Part shown: positions 9,593-18,552 of the stretch, piece by piece
Layout of the letters: every line of letters begins with the position of its first letter
Position numbering within the stretch: the stretch's first letter is position 1
Assembly (NCBI RefSeq): GCF_002754935.1
Contig: NZ_CP018092.1
Location: 806,001 to 870,000 of the forward strand
Direction of reading: 5' to 3'
From: Thermostichus lividus PCC 6715
Lineage (GTDB): Bacteria > Cyanobacteriota > Cyanobacteriia > Thermosynechococcales > Thermosynechococcaceae
Length of the DNA: 64,000 nt
Position numbers and translations under genes: made by a program
The notes under the pieces: generated by a model
Told to the model about the DNA's origin: nothing
Databases searched by the model: none
Seen by the model: only the letters and a program-made list of their open reading frames with translations

Positions 9593-10037
9593 AGGACTTG
9601 AGGCACAGTTGATGGCCACAGTGACGTTCTAAGAGGACGATGGCCACAATGTCATCAATGGGACGGGGAGGGAGCCGCAGCCCGTGAGGAATGAATTTCT
9701 GCACGCCCCGGGGCGGAAATAACTGCCAATAGCGATCGCGCGCAACTAGGGTACTGTTGCGTTCATCCACTTGGTGAATGCCAACATCAGCTGGCAGGTG
9801 TGCCTGCAAGGTTTGCAGCCAATGCTGGGATGTGGTTTGGTTTCCCATAATGACTTGGCGAATGCCGTAGGTACGCTGCCAGTGCTGCACAAGGGCAAGG
9901 GCGCGATCGCTGGCAACCACCTCATGCGCCCAGATTTCCGTCGGTGTTGCTAGGGCGAGGCCGCATTTGTCGCGCCCAGGGTCAAACCCCACATAGGTCG
10001 GTGTTGGCTCCTGTCTTAGCAACTGAGACTGACTCAC
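9573..10037 (-). CDS. RNase H-fold (YqgF/RuvX-like) protein
   Basis: About 154 residues. It begins with the YVGFDPGRDKCGLALATP strand typical of YqgF/RuvX-type RNase H-fold nucleases (first catalytic Asp in GFDPG). Later segments are VIMGNQTTSQHW, HQVDERNSTLVARDRYW (acidic DE) and RPIDDIVAIVLLERHC (second acidic pair). Likely a resolvase-like or pre-16S rRNA processing nuclease; the exact role is unknown. A longer reading frame to 10094 would run through tRNA-Thr, so a GTG at 10037 behind GGGAGG is preferred. The last codons lie inside the IS relic end, so the natural C-terminus may have been replaced. Confidence 0.65.
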   Translation of the reverse strand: MSQSQLLRQEPTPTYVGFDPGRDKCGLALATPTEIWAHEVVASDRALALVQHWQRTYGIRQVIMGNQTTSQHWLQTLQAHLPADVGIHQVDERNSTLVARDRYWQLFPPRGVQKFIPHGLRLPPRPIDDIVAIVLLERHCGHQLCLKSFDFSPP

Positions 10038-10052
10038 TCCCTCCCTACAGCA

Positions 10053-10124
10053 AGCCCGTGACGAGGATTGAACTCGTGACCTCACCCTTACCAAGGGTGT
10101 GCTCTACCACTGAGCTACACGGGC
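10053..10124 (-). tRNA. tRNA-Thr (GGU anticodon)
   Basis: The reverse complement folds as a cloverleaf. The 7-bp acceptor is GCCCGTG/CACGGGC, the D arm GCTC...GAGC, the anticodon stem CACCC/GGGTG with loop TTGGTAA (anticodon GGT), and the T arm ACGAG-TTCAATC-CTCGT. The discriminator would be U, and CCA is not encoded. The YqgF-like gene starts about 15 bp downstream on the same strand. Confidence 0.96.
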
Positions 10125-10231
10125 AAAAATCATCAAGATTCCATCATAACCGATGCAGGCAACACTTTGAACCCCAATTTTTGCTTGGCTGTTCCAAGGT
10201 ACGATCGCCAGTAACCCTTTGTTGCTTGTCG

Positions 10232-11044
10232 ATGAGCGCCTATACCGTAACTGCCGCTTGGCTGGCTAACCACCTAGACGACCCTAACGTCGTAGTGATT
10301 GACTGTCGCTTTGATTTGATGGCACCGGAGCGAGGGCAACAGCAGTACCGCGCGGGCCATATTCTCGGTGCCTACTACTTAGACTTGGAGCAGGATTTAT
10401 CCAGTCCGCGGCAGCAGTACGGGGGGCGGCATCCCTTGCCAGACCCCGAACGATTAGCCGCAACCCTACAGTTGATGGGGGTGAGGGAACAAACCCTAGT
10501 GGTGGCCTACGATGATTCGCGGTTGGCCTATGCGGCTCGGTGTTGGTGGTTATTGCGGTGGCTGGGGCACGATCGCGTCGCTGTGTTAGATGGGGGCTAC
10601 AGCCATTACGCTGCCGCAGGTTATCCCACCACAACGGTGATCCCGGAAGTGCGTCAGGGGCACATCGTTGCTGTCCCCAGAGCAGAATGGGTGGTGGATC
10701 GCCAAGGGGTTATTGCGGCTCAAGGACAGCCACAAACCGCCATTGTCGATGCACGGGAGCCGCACCGCTACCGGGGTGAGCATGAACCCATTGATCCGGT
10801 GGCTGGGCATATTCCAAGGGCACTCAATTACCCGTGGTTGGAGATGACCCACGCCAATGGGTTGCTCAAATCAACGGCTGAGTTACAACGGCACTGGCAA
10901 TCCTTGGCAAACACACCGGAAATTATTGTCTATTGCGGATCCGGAGTCACGGCCTGTGTAGATATTCTGGGGATGGCGATCGCCGGTCTCCATCAAACCA
11001 AGCTCTACGCTGGCAGTTGGAGTGACTGGTGCGCCTACCTATAG
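10232..11044 (+). CDS. Thiosulfate/3-mercaptopyruvate sulfurtransferase (rhodanese)
   Basis: A 270-residue, two-domain rhodanese of the SseA/GlpE-tandem type, moving sulfane sulfur from thiosulfate or mercaptopyruvate to a thiol acceptor. The N-terminal inactive domain contains VVVIDCRFDL and GAYYLDLEQDLS. The C-terminal domain has AIVDAREPHRYRGEHEPID, GHIPRALNYPW, and the active-site loop YCGSGVTA with the catalytic Cys (~232). The ATG at 10232 gives the usual N-terminus; an upstream extension would run through the tRNA-Thr region and is rejected. Confidence 0.92.
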   Translation: MSAYTVTAAWLANHLDDPNVVVIDCRFDLMAPERGQQQYRAGHILGAYYLDLEQDLSSPRQQYGGRHPLPDPERLAATLQLMGVREQTLVVAYDDSRLAYAARCWWLLRWLGHDRVAVLDGGYSHYAAAGYPTTTVIPEVRQGHIVAVPRAEWVVDRQGVIAAQGQPQTAIVDAREPHRYRGEHEPIDPVAGHIPRALNYPWLEMTHANGLLKSTAELQRHWQSLANTPEIIVYCGSGVTACVDILGMAIAGLHQTKLYAGSWSDWCAYL

Positions 11045-11096
11045 CCTACTGAGGTAAATGGAGTAGATACTAGGCGTAAACTACCGCTCATCATCG

Positions 11097-11579
11097 CTAC
11101 GCAATAGATAAGCGGCTTCCTTGTTCAACGGGGACAGCATCTAACAAAACCGACGTTTTACCAGATGACTTACGTTCCCTCCCAAAGGCAGTAGAGCGAG
11201 TTCCTAACTCCGATATCCGCAAGGCTTCATTTCTGATGTTGATCGCAGCGTTCACGTCTCGGTCATGCTCTGTAGTGCAAACCTCGCACCTCCAATTGCG
11301 AACCTCAAGCGATAGGCTACTCACTTGATTCAGGCAAACATGGCAGGTTTTTGAAGAAGGAAAGAAACGATTGACTTCGATCCACGATTCACCTGCGGTA
11401 GCATCGGGGACTTCTTGCGACATGTCGTTAAACTCGGGTGAATAGGGAGGCAGACAAACAAGGTTGCCCTCGCCGCTGCTAACAGCTGCTAACATTGCAT
11501 TGCCCGCATGCCAGACACTCTGTGTGCCCTCAGATGATCCATGACTAACACGGCGCCGGATCAGAGCTTGGGAATTCAT
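11097..11579 (-). pseudogene. Chimeric transposase relic: IS630-like piece fused to TnpB C-terminus
   Basis: A 160-codon open frame made of two unrelated fragments. The first part contains NLVCLPPYSPEFN, the hallmark of IS630-family DDE transposases, but no downstream catalytic Glu. From about residue 60 the frame becomes the C-terminus of an IS605 TnpB (OrfB): zinc-ribbon CHVC ... CEVC, then HDRDVNAAINI with the RuvC-III aspartate, and a typical TnpB tail ending RLSIA. The first two RuvC motifs are missing, so neither enzyme can be active. It probably arose by nested insertion and deletion. Whether any product is made is unknown. Confidence 0.7.
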
Positions 11580-11650
11580 TCATCCCGTAGCAATTCCTTG
11601 AACTGTTCACCATTGAACTGCTTCCGCCAACCAGACCTCTAATGACAAAC

Positions 11651-12673
11651 CTAGACCTGCATGGTTTTGGCTGCTAACCAATCCAGCAGGCGATGAATTC
11701 CCCAACAGTAGTCGGGATCCCCCCAGAGCCTTTGACATGTCGGGGCACTCACAAACCCCACATGCCCACCATACTCGCACAGAACCACTTCAAGGGCAGG
11801 GTTACGATCGGCGATCGCCACCAGTTCTGGCATCAAGGCAGGATCAAACAGTGGATCATCGGCAGCGTAAAGTATCCAAGTCGGCAAGCGCAACTGCGGC
11901 AAAAAATGGAGCGGGCTGCTGGCATGGTAGTAGGCCTCAACCGATGGAAAGCCAAGGCGTTCAATCACCAGTGTCCGATCAAAACCCGCAATGGTGTTGA
12001 TGCCTGCAATTGCTGCCAAATCAATGCTGGTGGGGTGCGCGGCGTGGAGTTGCTGAGCCAAGCGTTGGAGTTCACGACTAATGGCGCGTTCAAATTGCCG
12101 CCCCCAAAACGTCTGGCCAAGGTGAGCTAAGGAGCGGTTCGAGTCTAAGTTAGGACAAATCACCGCTGCCCCAGCAATGAGATCATTGTTCGTGCCTTGG
12201 GCGAACCACGCGCCCCACAAGGCCAATTGCCCCCCAAGGGAATAGCCGACCAACCAGTAGGGAGCGGTGTATCCCAGTTCATTACACTGCTGGGCAATCA
12301 AGCATAAATCCTTGCCTTCGTATAGACCATCGCTGGTGAGGGTGGGCGAGAGGTGGCCGCTGCGACCATGGGCGCGCCAGTCAAACAGAACCACATCGAA
12401 CTGCCGTTGCTGCCCCCAGTGGGCAAGGGTATGCAAATACCACTGATTCGTCAGATCTCCGGTAATACCGTAGGTGGCAATAAGGGTGCCTCGGGCGTGG
12501 GGAACCCGACACCCTTGGCCGTAAAGGGGCACCCCTTGCGCTCCTGCAAAGAGATGCTCCTGCTGGGGGTGCCAGCGATAGGGACAGCCATAGCGCTGAC
12601 CATAGGCGGTAAAAATGGTGTGGGCAATGGGCGATCGCAACCCTAGGGGTGGCCAGTAGGCATTGGATTGCAT
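11651..12673 (-). CDS. YheT-family alpha/beta hydrolase
   Basis: About 340 residues of an alpha/beta-hydrolase fold. The nucleophile elbow is GYSLGG, the oxyanion region is near TYGITGD, the acid is probably in ILYAADDPLFDPAL, and the His is in CEYGGHVGFVS. DWRAHGRSG is typical of the YheT branch of predicted esterases and thioesterases. The ATG at 12673 is preferred over an upstream TTG at 12688. It is divergent from the gene at 12736 across about 60 bp, so the promoters are close together. The substrate is unknown. Confidence 0.82.
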   Translation of the reverse strand: MQSNAYWPPLGLRSPIAHTIFTAYGQRYGCPYRWHPQQEHLFAGAQGVPLYGQGCRVPHARGTLIATYGITGDLTNQWYLHTLAHWGQQRQFDVVLFDWRAHGRSGHLSPTLTSDGLYEGKDLCLIAQQCNELGYTAPYWLVGYSLGGQLALWGAWFAQGTNNDLIAGAAVICPNLDSNRSLAHLGQTFWGRQFERAISRELQRLAQQLHAAHPTSIDLAAIAGINTIAGFDRTLVIERLGFPSVEAYYHASSPLHFLPQLRLPTWILYAADDPLFDPALMPELVAIADRNPALEVVLCEYGGHVGFVSAPTCQRLWGDPDYCWGIHRLLDWLAAKTMQV

Positions 12674-12735
12674 AGATAGGTTAGGCAAGGCGTAGTTTCC
12701 GTATTACACTTGGTCATCATTGTGAGGCATAGGCT

Positions 12736-13593
12736 ATGACGCAGAGCGATGATCCCTCTTGGCGTAGCAACGAGGCAGATCGCTATGCCGTAGAAACCTG
12801 CTTAACAGATGTTCAGGCGAATCGTCTAATTGATGAAGTGTTTGCTGAGGTTGAAGCAGAGACACCCATCGAGTTTGCGGCGGTTTTAGACCCGCATGAC
12901 GCCTCTGCAACGACGGTTTTAGTCCCCTATGAACCGTTGGCAGCCCCCCACTCAACGGCGGTTCCCGCTCCAGAGCGTTCCCATAAGCTACACCTGAATA
13001 CCGACTTTTCATGGCGCGATCGCTTTTTAATGGGGGTTGGCATTGCCTCCTTTGTCCTTAGCGTGGGGTTATGGATTAGTGGCGCTCGCCAACCTACGGC
13101 AGTGGTTGCACCTGAGGTGGCCACAACACCGGCTGCCGATATTGCCTTTGCGGAATATCTGCAAACCTCTCTTCAGCTTTTGAGTCAGCAGCCCTCCCCA
13201 ACACCCGCTACAACCATTGCGTCCGCAACGGTTCCCCCATCTGCCCCGTCACCGACAGTTGAACGTATTTACGTCCCTATTTATCAGCCCCCTAATGCTC
13301 CGGCAGTCTCGGTGCCCCAACTCCCCACCGTAACTGCGCCATCACCGATGCCGACTGATACAGTTGCCACTGCCCCGATCGCTCCACCGGCTCCTCAGCA
13401 TACCTTGGTTGGCGTTCTCGAGCTTGGGGAGCGCTCCGTGGCTCTGATTCAAACCAATGGCGAAACCCTGCGCCTGAGTGTGGGCGATAGCGTTGGGAAC
13501 GACGGTTGGCAATTGGTACAAATTCAAAATCAGCGGGCGGTGTTTCGGCGACAGGGAGAGGTTCGCTCCTTAGCCGTTGGTCAAAGCCTGTAA
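12736..13593 (+). CDS. Membrane-anchored protein with GspC/PilP-like C-terminal domain
   Basis: 285 residues: a cytosolic N-terminus (~1-90), one transmembrane helix (FLMGVGIASFVLSVGLWI, ~96-113), a long Pro/Thr/Ala-rich periplasmic linker (~115-225), and a compact beta-rich C-terminal domain. That domain has TLVGVLELGERSVALIQ, then LSVGDSVGNDGWQLVQI and FRRQGEVRSLAVG. The topology and the 'G(V)LELG..ALI...G....GD.VG.G..L..I' pattern resemble type II secretion GspC or PilP homology-region domains, which bind secretins. A role in a type IV pilus or secretion machine is inference. Confidence 0.55.
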   Translation: MTQSDDPSWRSNEADRYAVETCLTDVQANRLIDEVFAEVEAETPIEFAAVLDPHDASATTVLVPYEPLAAPHSTAVPAPERSHKLHLNTDFSWRDRFLMGVGIASFVLSVGLWISGARQPTAVVAPEVATTPAADIAFAEYLQTSLQLLSQQPSPTPATTIASATVPPSAPSPTVERIYVPIYQPPNAPAVSVPQLPTVTAPSPMPTDTVATAPIAPPAPQHTLVGVLELGERSVALIQTNGETLRLSVGDSVGNDGWQLVQIQNQRAVFRRQGEVRSLAVGQSL

Positions 13594-13830
13594 ACTACTC
13601 CCAGCTAAAGCAGGGAGCTTTTAGTAGCCCTGCAGTTAGCAAGCCAACCGCGAGCCTCTGGGGTGGTTTACAGCACCCCCAATCGACCGTTACCAGTGCC
13701 TTGAACAACCGTTTCTGGTGTCCGCACTACAATTATAACCCAAGGCAACTGAAGTTGCTAAAGAAGCTTTCCTCCCCGCACTGGAGTACGGGGCTTCCAG
13801 CCCTACCCGATGTGACATCCTCCTGCTAGG
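13594..13830. mobile_element. Diverged copy of the 257-bp element family
   Basis: A gene-free 237-bp stretch. Its left hairpin (CTCCCAGC-TAAA-GCAGGGAG, ~13599-13620) matches the end hairpin of the 257-bp elements at 43.8 and 46.5 kb read in reverse. Its right part contains GCAACT-GA-AGTTGC and CCCCGCACTGGAGTACGGGG (~13743-13796), again parallel to those elements. It ends with the 16-mer CGATGTGACATCCTCC, also present at 51154-51169. No open frame is present. Confidence 0.5.
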
Positions 13831-13865
13831 GGGTAAAACGCAGGCCACCAAGCTCCCCCCAAACC

Positions 13866-14579
13866 TCAAGGGGAGTACTGCCATGCGGGGTGATTCAGGA
13901 GAGCATTAATAAGCTGTACCCCTCGCAGTTGATTCGTCAGGGGTAAGTGTCCGCGGGGGGCACTCAAGTCCCAGATAAATTCGCTGGGGTAGCGCGGCCA
14001 CTTTTTGCCATTACGCCAGCCAATTTTTTCCCAAAGCCGATCCCAGTTTTGACCACAGCCCAGCCAGAGTTGCCGCTGCACGGAATAGCCAAACCGCCCC
14101 AAGGAAAAGGCCAGCCATAACTGATCAATAGTTTGCAAGTCGGTGACGGGCAGTTGCTCTACTTCTGTAAAGTACAGCCAACCACGCTTTTGTGCTGCTG
14201 CCCCCGCGAGTACGCATAGGGTTTGGCTAGTGAGGCGATCGGCGGCTTCAAACTCTAGGTGCACCAGTCGCTCGGCTAGCGGACGATAATCTATCTGCCG
14301 CTCTGACAGGAGGGGCAGCACTCCCGCAGGATAGTGCTGACTTAAAAACGCTTTGACACCTGCATCCTCTGCCTGCACCAGCAGGCGATAGGTTTGACCA
14401 CGAATCCAAAGCGGGGGGACGGGGTCTAGGGTTGTGCTGGCTTGTAAAAATTCTTGCAGCAATGGGTAGCCCTCAACACCAACGGTACTTAAAGTGTTCA
14501 AAGCGGCGAGCTGTTGCTTCTCGTTGCCGCTGTACAACTGTGTGCGTAAATTGGCTAAGGCTGTATTCGTGGCTACCAT
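13866..14579 (-). CDS. gun4: GUN4, Mg-chelatase activator
   Basis: 237 residues. An N-terminal helical-repeat domain (~1-85) is followed by the GUN4 porphyrin-binding domain (~90-235), seen as [42 protein letters not shown] and [24 protein letters not shown]4 binds protoporphyrin IX and Mg-protoporphyrin and stimulates ChlH of magnesium chelatase, the first committed step to chlorophyll. Its ATG overlaps the stop of the upstream nucleotidyltransferase gene by 7 bp, indicating translational coupling. Confidence 0.93.
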   Translation of the reverse strand: MVATNTALANLRTQLYSGNEKQQLAALNTLSTVGVEGYPLLQEFLQASTTLDPVPPLWIRGQTYRLLVQAEDAGVKAFLSQHYPAGVLPLLSERQIDYRPLAERLVHLEFEAADRLTSQTLCVLAGAAAQKRGWLYFTEVEQLPVTDLQTIDQLWLAFSLGRFGYSVQRQLWLGCGQNWDRLWEKIGWRNGKKWPRYPSEFIWDLSAPRGHLPLTNQLRGVQLINALLNHPAWQYSP

Positions 14580-15037
14580 GCCCCCCTTGAGTCCTCCCCT
14601 TGCAACTGTAGAATGCGCTGTACAATCGCCGTTGTTGAACTGGGTACTTCCACCATGATTAACTCAATGCGGCCGCCATAGCGGAGCACCGTTTCAGCTT
14701 CCGGTAGGGTCTCCAGTTCATAGTCTCCCCCCTTGACGTAGATCTCCGGCTGGAGCACTTCAATCAGAGGAATGGCGGTGCGATCGCCAAACACGACCAC
14801 TGCATCTACTGATCGTAAACCAGCCAGTACCTCTGCCCGCTGTTGTTCGGCAATAATTGGTCGGTTTGGTTTTAAGGCAGCCACCGAGCGATCGCTGTTG
14901 AGGCCAACCACTAACCGCCGCCCCAGTGCCCGCGCTGCCTTGAGGTAACGAACATGACCGGCATGGAGTAAATCAAAACAGCCATTGGTAAAAACGAGGG
15001 GTCGCCAGTCCTCCGGCGCTGCCTCAATCTCCCGCAC
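14573..15037 (-). CDS. rfaE2: RfaE2/HldE-like ADP-heptose-type nucleotidyltransferase
   Basis: A 154-residue cytidylyltransferase-like protein. The nucleotide-binding motif [17 protein letters not shown] (HxGH) lies near residues 15-31, with [12 protein letters not shown] and [12 protein letters not shown] following, as in the C-terminal domain of HldE, which adenylylates heptose-1-phosphate for lipopolysaccharide. The kinase half of HldE is absent, as in stand-alone RfaE2. The start is taken as GTG 15037; up to 12 further codons are open upstream without an ATG. It overlaps gun4 by 7 bp. Confidence 0.82.
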   Translation of the reverse strand: MREIEAAPEDWRPLVFTNGCFDLLHAGHVRYLKAARALGRRLVVGLNSDRSVAALKPNRPIIAEQQRAEVLAGLRSVDAVVVFGDRTAIPLIEVLQPEIYVKGGDYELETLPEAETVLRYGGRIELIMVEVPSSTTAIVQRILQLQGEDSRGAW

Positions 15038-15103
15038 CAGATCCGCAAGATCGTAAAGGCCAGTAATCAGAACTCATCTCCCTAGAGGGTCACCCCTAGC
15101 CTA

Positions 15104-15970
15104 TCAGAGCGTGCCGCGAAAGAGTCCTTGGGGGCGCACTAATAGGACAGCCATCATCATCACCATCGCCACCGCTAATTTATACTCTGCCGGAATAACG
15201 AGGGTACTCATCTCCTGCGCCACCCCAATGATCAGGGCACCGGCGATCGCCCCGTAGGGGTTGCCAATCCCCCCCAAAATCACGCTGGCAAACAGGGGCA
15301 AAATCAAAAACCAGCCCATCGTCGGACGTACCGCCGTAATTAAGCCGTACAGCCCCCCGGCAACCCCCGTCAGCGTTCCTGCCAACAGCCATGTGCACAG
15401 CACCACCCACTCCACATCAATCCCAGAGACCCGGGCTAAGTCGAGATCATCCGCCACTGCCCGCATAGCCTTCCCGACTTTCGTGCGCTGCAGTAAAAAA
15501 TGCACCCCAGCCATGGCCACAACCGCCAAGATCATGACAATAATTTTCGAGTAAATAATTTTGATGCCAAAAATATCAAGAGCAGGCATCACCGGTAAGC
15601 GATAGGTTTGGTTTTCGCTCCCCCAGATGAGGATCACTGCATTGCGCAGGAAAAACGACAGACCAATGGACATAATGATCAGCGTGGTTGAAGTGGTGCG
15701 GCGATCGCGCATCGGCGACCAGAGCAGTTTTTCACTCATCAGCATCAGCCCTGCTGTGCCCAACGCACCAACCAGCATCGATAGCCAAATGTCTAACCCC
15801 ATTAAATTGGCAACCAAGGTTAGGTAGGCACCTGCCGTCATAAAATCGCCGTGGGCAAAGTTCGGCAGCCGTAAAATCCCAAAGGTGAGGGTGAGTCCCA
15901 CCGCTGCGAGGGCAATAATACTCCCCACCGCCAAACCGTTAACCAGTAGTTGAATGAGTTGAATATCCAT
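15104..15970 (-). CDS. livH: Branched-chain amino acid ABC transporter permease (LivH type)
   Basis: A 288-residue inner-membrane permease with about eight hydrophobic helices. LivH hallmarks are visible: GLAVGSIIALAAVGLTLTFGIL at the N-terminus, LPNFAHGDFM, the EAA-like loop TKVGKAMRAVADD, and the C-terminal ASVILGGIGNPYGAIAGAL. In cyanobacteria such permeases belong to the Nat/N-I neutral amino acid or the urea-type uptake systems. No cognate binding protein or ATPase is adjacent, so the substrate is not settled. Confidence 0.88.
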   Translation of the reverse strand: MDIQLIQLLVNGLAVGSIIALAAVGLTLTFGILRLPNFAHGDFMTAGAYLTLVANLMGLDIWLSMLVGALGTAGLMLMSEKLLWSPMRDRRTTSTTLIIMSIGLSFFLRNAVILIWGSENQTYRLPVMPALDIFGIKIIYSKIIVMILAVVAMAGVHFLLQRTKVGKAMRAVADDLDLARVSGIDVEWVVLCTWLLAGTLTGVAGGLYGLITAVRPTMGWFLILPLFASVILGGIGNPYGAIAGALIIGVAQEMSTLVIPAEYKLAVAMVMMMAVLLVRPQGLFRGTL

Positions 15971-16088
15971 GAAATGTGTTGTAGGTGCACTACATTCTAT
16001 ATAGGCTATAGAGGCGCAAAACGAGTCAAAAAAGGGGGGTCAAGCCGCTGCCTTCCCCCACCTAGAACAGGATGATTTGAATGTAGCG

Positions 16089-16448
16089 TTAGCCGCGACG
16101 TAAGTCCTTCGCCATGGCGCGGAACAGATCAAGGCTAGGATCAGTGCGACGGCGTTCTTGTTCCTCTGCTGCCGGAGCAGATACATCGGTAACGCTCGGC
16201 TCTGGGGTGCCCTTGTTCTGGGCAGCTACGTCCACCTTTTCTAAGGATGATACCAATTCAACAACTTCCACCTCTTCGGTGCTGCCCCCCGTTGCGGGAA
16301 AGGTTTTTTTGACTGGCTTGGCTGTACGCATGTACTCAATGTTGCCGTAGGTCTTTGCTTCATCGGGATCCAAGAAAAATTCCTTGGTGGGCTTGGGGTC
16401 GGCGGGTGCCTTTTTGCCACCGCGAAATAGACCGTCAAAAAGTCCCAT
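16089..16448 (-). CDS. Conserved cyanobacterial hypothetical protein
   Basis: 119 residues, charged and low in hydrophobics. A conserved-looking N-terminus (MGLFDGLFRG, then EFFLDPDEAKTYGNIEYMR and KTFPATGG) is followed by an acidic, Ala/Glu-rich linker and the basic end LFRAMAKDLRRG. No catalytic motif or membrane segment is visible. I recognise the type as a small cyanobacterial protein but know no function. Divergent from the M48 peptidase gene (~85 bp). Confidence 0.7.
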   Translation of the reverse strand: MGLFDGLFRGGKKAPADPKPTKEFFLDPDEAKTYGNIEYMRTAKPVKKTFPATGGSTEEVEVVELVSSLEKVDVAAQNKGTPEPSVTDVSAPAAEEQERRRTDPSLDLFRAMAKDLRRG

Positions 16449-16533
16449 AGCTGAGGTGTTACCTTTTATGAAGAAACCGCTACTCAGTTTACAATAGAAG
16501 CCTAGGGCAAACCATAGCTAACGTTACCATTTT

Positions 16534-17352
16534 ATGCCTGCTGCAGCTTACCGGGGGCTAACCGCCGATCAGTTTCGCCACCCTCGCGATCGCCAAGCCA
16601 CCGCTGCCCTCAAGCACCTTCCGGGCCTAGATGTGCTGGTGCGCACGATCCTTGGCTCCCTTGCCGAGCAAGCATTTTACCTCGAAAACATTGGTAGCAG
16701 CCTCCGCATCAGCGAGCAGCAGCTTCCAGACCTCTATGCATTGCACACCGAGGCCTGCCGCTGTTTAGATATTGACCCGCCGCATCTATACCTAAAGCAG
16801 CACAGCATCCCCAATGCCTACACCTTTGCCATGCGCGGCAAACAACCGTTTGTGGTGCTCCATACTGCGTTAGTCGAACTCTTGACACCAGCAGAGCTAC
16901 AAGCTGTGCTCGCCCACGAACTGGGGCACTTAAAGTGTGAGCATGGAGTTTACCTAACCATTGCCAACCTTTTACTTTTAGCGACCAGTCAACTCTCGCC
17001 TTGGGGACTACTCTTGGCGCAGGGGCTCCAAACCCAACTGTTTCAATGGCTGCGCTGTGCAGAACTCAGCTGCGATCGCGCGGCTTTGCTGGTCACTCAA
17101 GATGCGCGTGTTGTGGCCTCTGTGCTGATGAAATTGTGTGGCGGCTCTCCCCAGTGGAGCGATCGCCTCAACTTGGATGCCTTTATTGCCCAAGCGCAGC
17201 AGTACGATAGCGCCGATCAAGGCTGGCACACCCTGTTCAAGGAGTTACAAGCCAGCCAACTCACGCACCCCTTACCGGTGTTACGCGCCCGCGAAATCTT
17301 GGACTGGGCAGAGAGTCAACAATATTATCAATTGCGGCAAGCCTTCCAGTAG
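16534..17352 (+). CDS. M48-family zinc metallopeptidase
   Basis: 272 residues with the zinc motif HELGH inside AVLAHELGHLKCEHGVYLT (~128-146). The third ligand is the Glu of RCAELSCDRAALL, typical of M48 (HtpX/Oma1-like) peptidases. A hydrophobic segment (LTIANLLLLATSQLSPWGLLL) follows the zinc helix and suggests membrane association. Likely a membrane-protein quality-control protease; the substrate is unknown. The ATG at 16534 gives a compact cyanobacterial version without N-terminal transmembrane helices. Confidence 0.87.
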   Translation: MPAAAYRGLTADQFRHPRDRQATAALKHLPGLDVLVRTILGSLAEQAFYLENIGSSLRISEQQLPDLYALHTEACRCLDIDPPHLYLKQHSIPNAYTFAMRGKQPFVVLHTALVELLTPAELQAVLAHELGHLKCEHGVYLTIANLLLLATSQLSPWGLLLAQGLQTQLFQWLRCAELSCDRAALLVTQDARVVASVLMKLCGGSPQWSDRLNLDAFIAQAQQYDSADQGWHTLFKELQASQLTHPLPVLRAREILDWAESQQYYQLRQAFQ

Positions 17353-17382
17353 CATCAGCCATTCACGCTGAGGATGTCCGCG

Positions 17383-18552
17383 CTAGTGAAGAGTGTCACT
17401 ACTTTTTAGAGCTTTTTCTAAGAAGCTGTGTAAATCAGCAAAGGTGCCAATGTAGGCAGGCACTGGTGTTTCATAGCCTTTGAGGCTCAGAACTTGGGGA
17501 CGGAAGGGTACAGCCGCAGGGCATCCTCCCACGAGGTAATGGTAGGTGGTGGCTCCCATGGCAATATCGGCTTGGATGGTTTTGGTGGCACTCTCAAGCC
17601 GAAAGGCAGCGTTTACGGTATCGCCTAAGGCGGTGTAGTCGGGGCGATCGCCACTGCCAGTATTGCCCACCATGGCATAGCCTGTATTCAGCCCCGCCCC
17701 TATCCGTAGGGGGGCAGGTAGGGGATACTGCTGATGCAACTCCCCTGTCATTGATCGTAGGTCTTCAAGGGCAGACAGGGTATAGCAAATTTCGCGATAG
17801 CCAATTTCCTCACTTTCATGAATCCAAACAGCCATCACCGCATCACCAATGTATTTATCGACCCAACTACCGTACTGACGAATGATTTCCCCTGCTCGGT
17901 GAAACCATGTGCCAATGACTTCTGAGAGCAGTTCTTCATTGAGCTGCCGCGTTAATTGGGTAAAATCGCGAATATCGACCACCAACACGGTCAACAGTCG
18001 CCGGACGTGTAGGAGTGCTGTAGCCGAGCCTTCTGGCTGCGGTAAGCTCAGGATGGCACTATCACTAAACAGCGGCGGCAGCGGCTCATTAAAAAAATCC
18101 AGTTCTGTTTGGCCAAAGGTGATGCGATCGCCATTATGCAGCGGCATTGGAATACTCACCCGGCGGCCATTGACAAATGTGCCGTTACGGCTGCCTAGGT
18201 CAATTAAATAAAACTCCCCCTGCCCCATCCGTTGAATCATGGCGTGGGTACGCGACATCCAGCGATCGGCAAGAACAATGGCATTCTCTTCACTACGGCC
18301 AATCGTCCAGCACGTCCCACCAGTCAACGGAAAATAGCACATTGTTTCATCCGTCACCAGAGCCAAGTGGGGTTCTGTGGGGGGGGGTATTTCAGGATGG
18401 ATCAGCTCTGGCCCGTGGGGCAGTTGAGATACCGCGTGACGGAGATGGGCAATGATCTGCTGTTGTCGAAAAATAATGGCCACCAGTTGCTGGGGGGTCA
18501 AGGTCTCCAGAAGTTTCTGATCCGGTAAGTTAAACGCAAGGTCAGCATCCAT
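17383..18552 (-). CDS. FHA-domain class III adenylate cyclase
   Basis: 389 residues. The N-terminus (~1-65) includes a predicted helix. An FHA phosphothreonine-binding domain (~75-165) shows WTIGRSEENAIVLADRWMSRTHAMI and DLGSRNGTFVNGRRV. A class III nucleotide cyclase domain (~185-370) shows VLVVDIRDFTQL (metal Asp), DKYIGDAVMAVW (second metal Asp and purine-specifying Lys) and YTALGDTVNAAFRLES. The Lys with Thr at the specificity positions favours ATP over GTP. It probably couples Ser/Thr phosphorylation to cAMP. A Ser/Thr kinase is encoded about 0.7 kb away; a functional link is inference. Confidence 0.87.
   Translation of the reverse strand: MDADLAFNLPDQKLLETLTPQQLVAIIFRQQQIIAHLRHAVSQLPHGPELIHPEIPPPTEPHLALVTDETMCYFPLTGGTCWTIGRSEENAIVLADRWMSRTHAMIQRMGQGEFYLIDLGSRNGTFVNGRRVSIPMPLHNGDRITFGQTELDFFNEPLPPLFSDSAILSLPQPEGSATALLHVRRLLTVLVVDIRDFTQLTRQLNEELLSEVIGTWFHRAGEIIRQYGSWVDKYIGDAVMAVWIHESEEIGYREICYTLSALEDLRSMTGELHQQYPLPAPLRIGAGLNTGYAMVGNTGSGDRPDYTALGDTVNAAFRLESATKTIQADIAMGATTYHYLVGGCPAAVPFRPQVLSLKGYETPVPAYIGTFADLHSFLEKALKSSDTLH

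Noticed and set aside
9944-10231. Upstream extension of the rhodanese gene
   Set aside because: It would translate across the tRNA-Thr gene; the family N-terminus begins at 10232.
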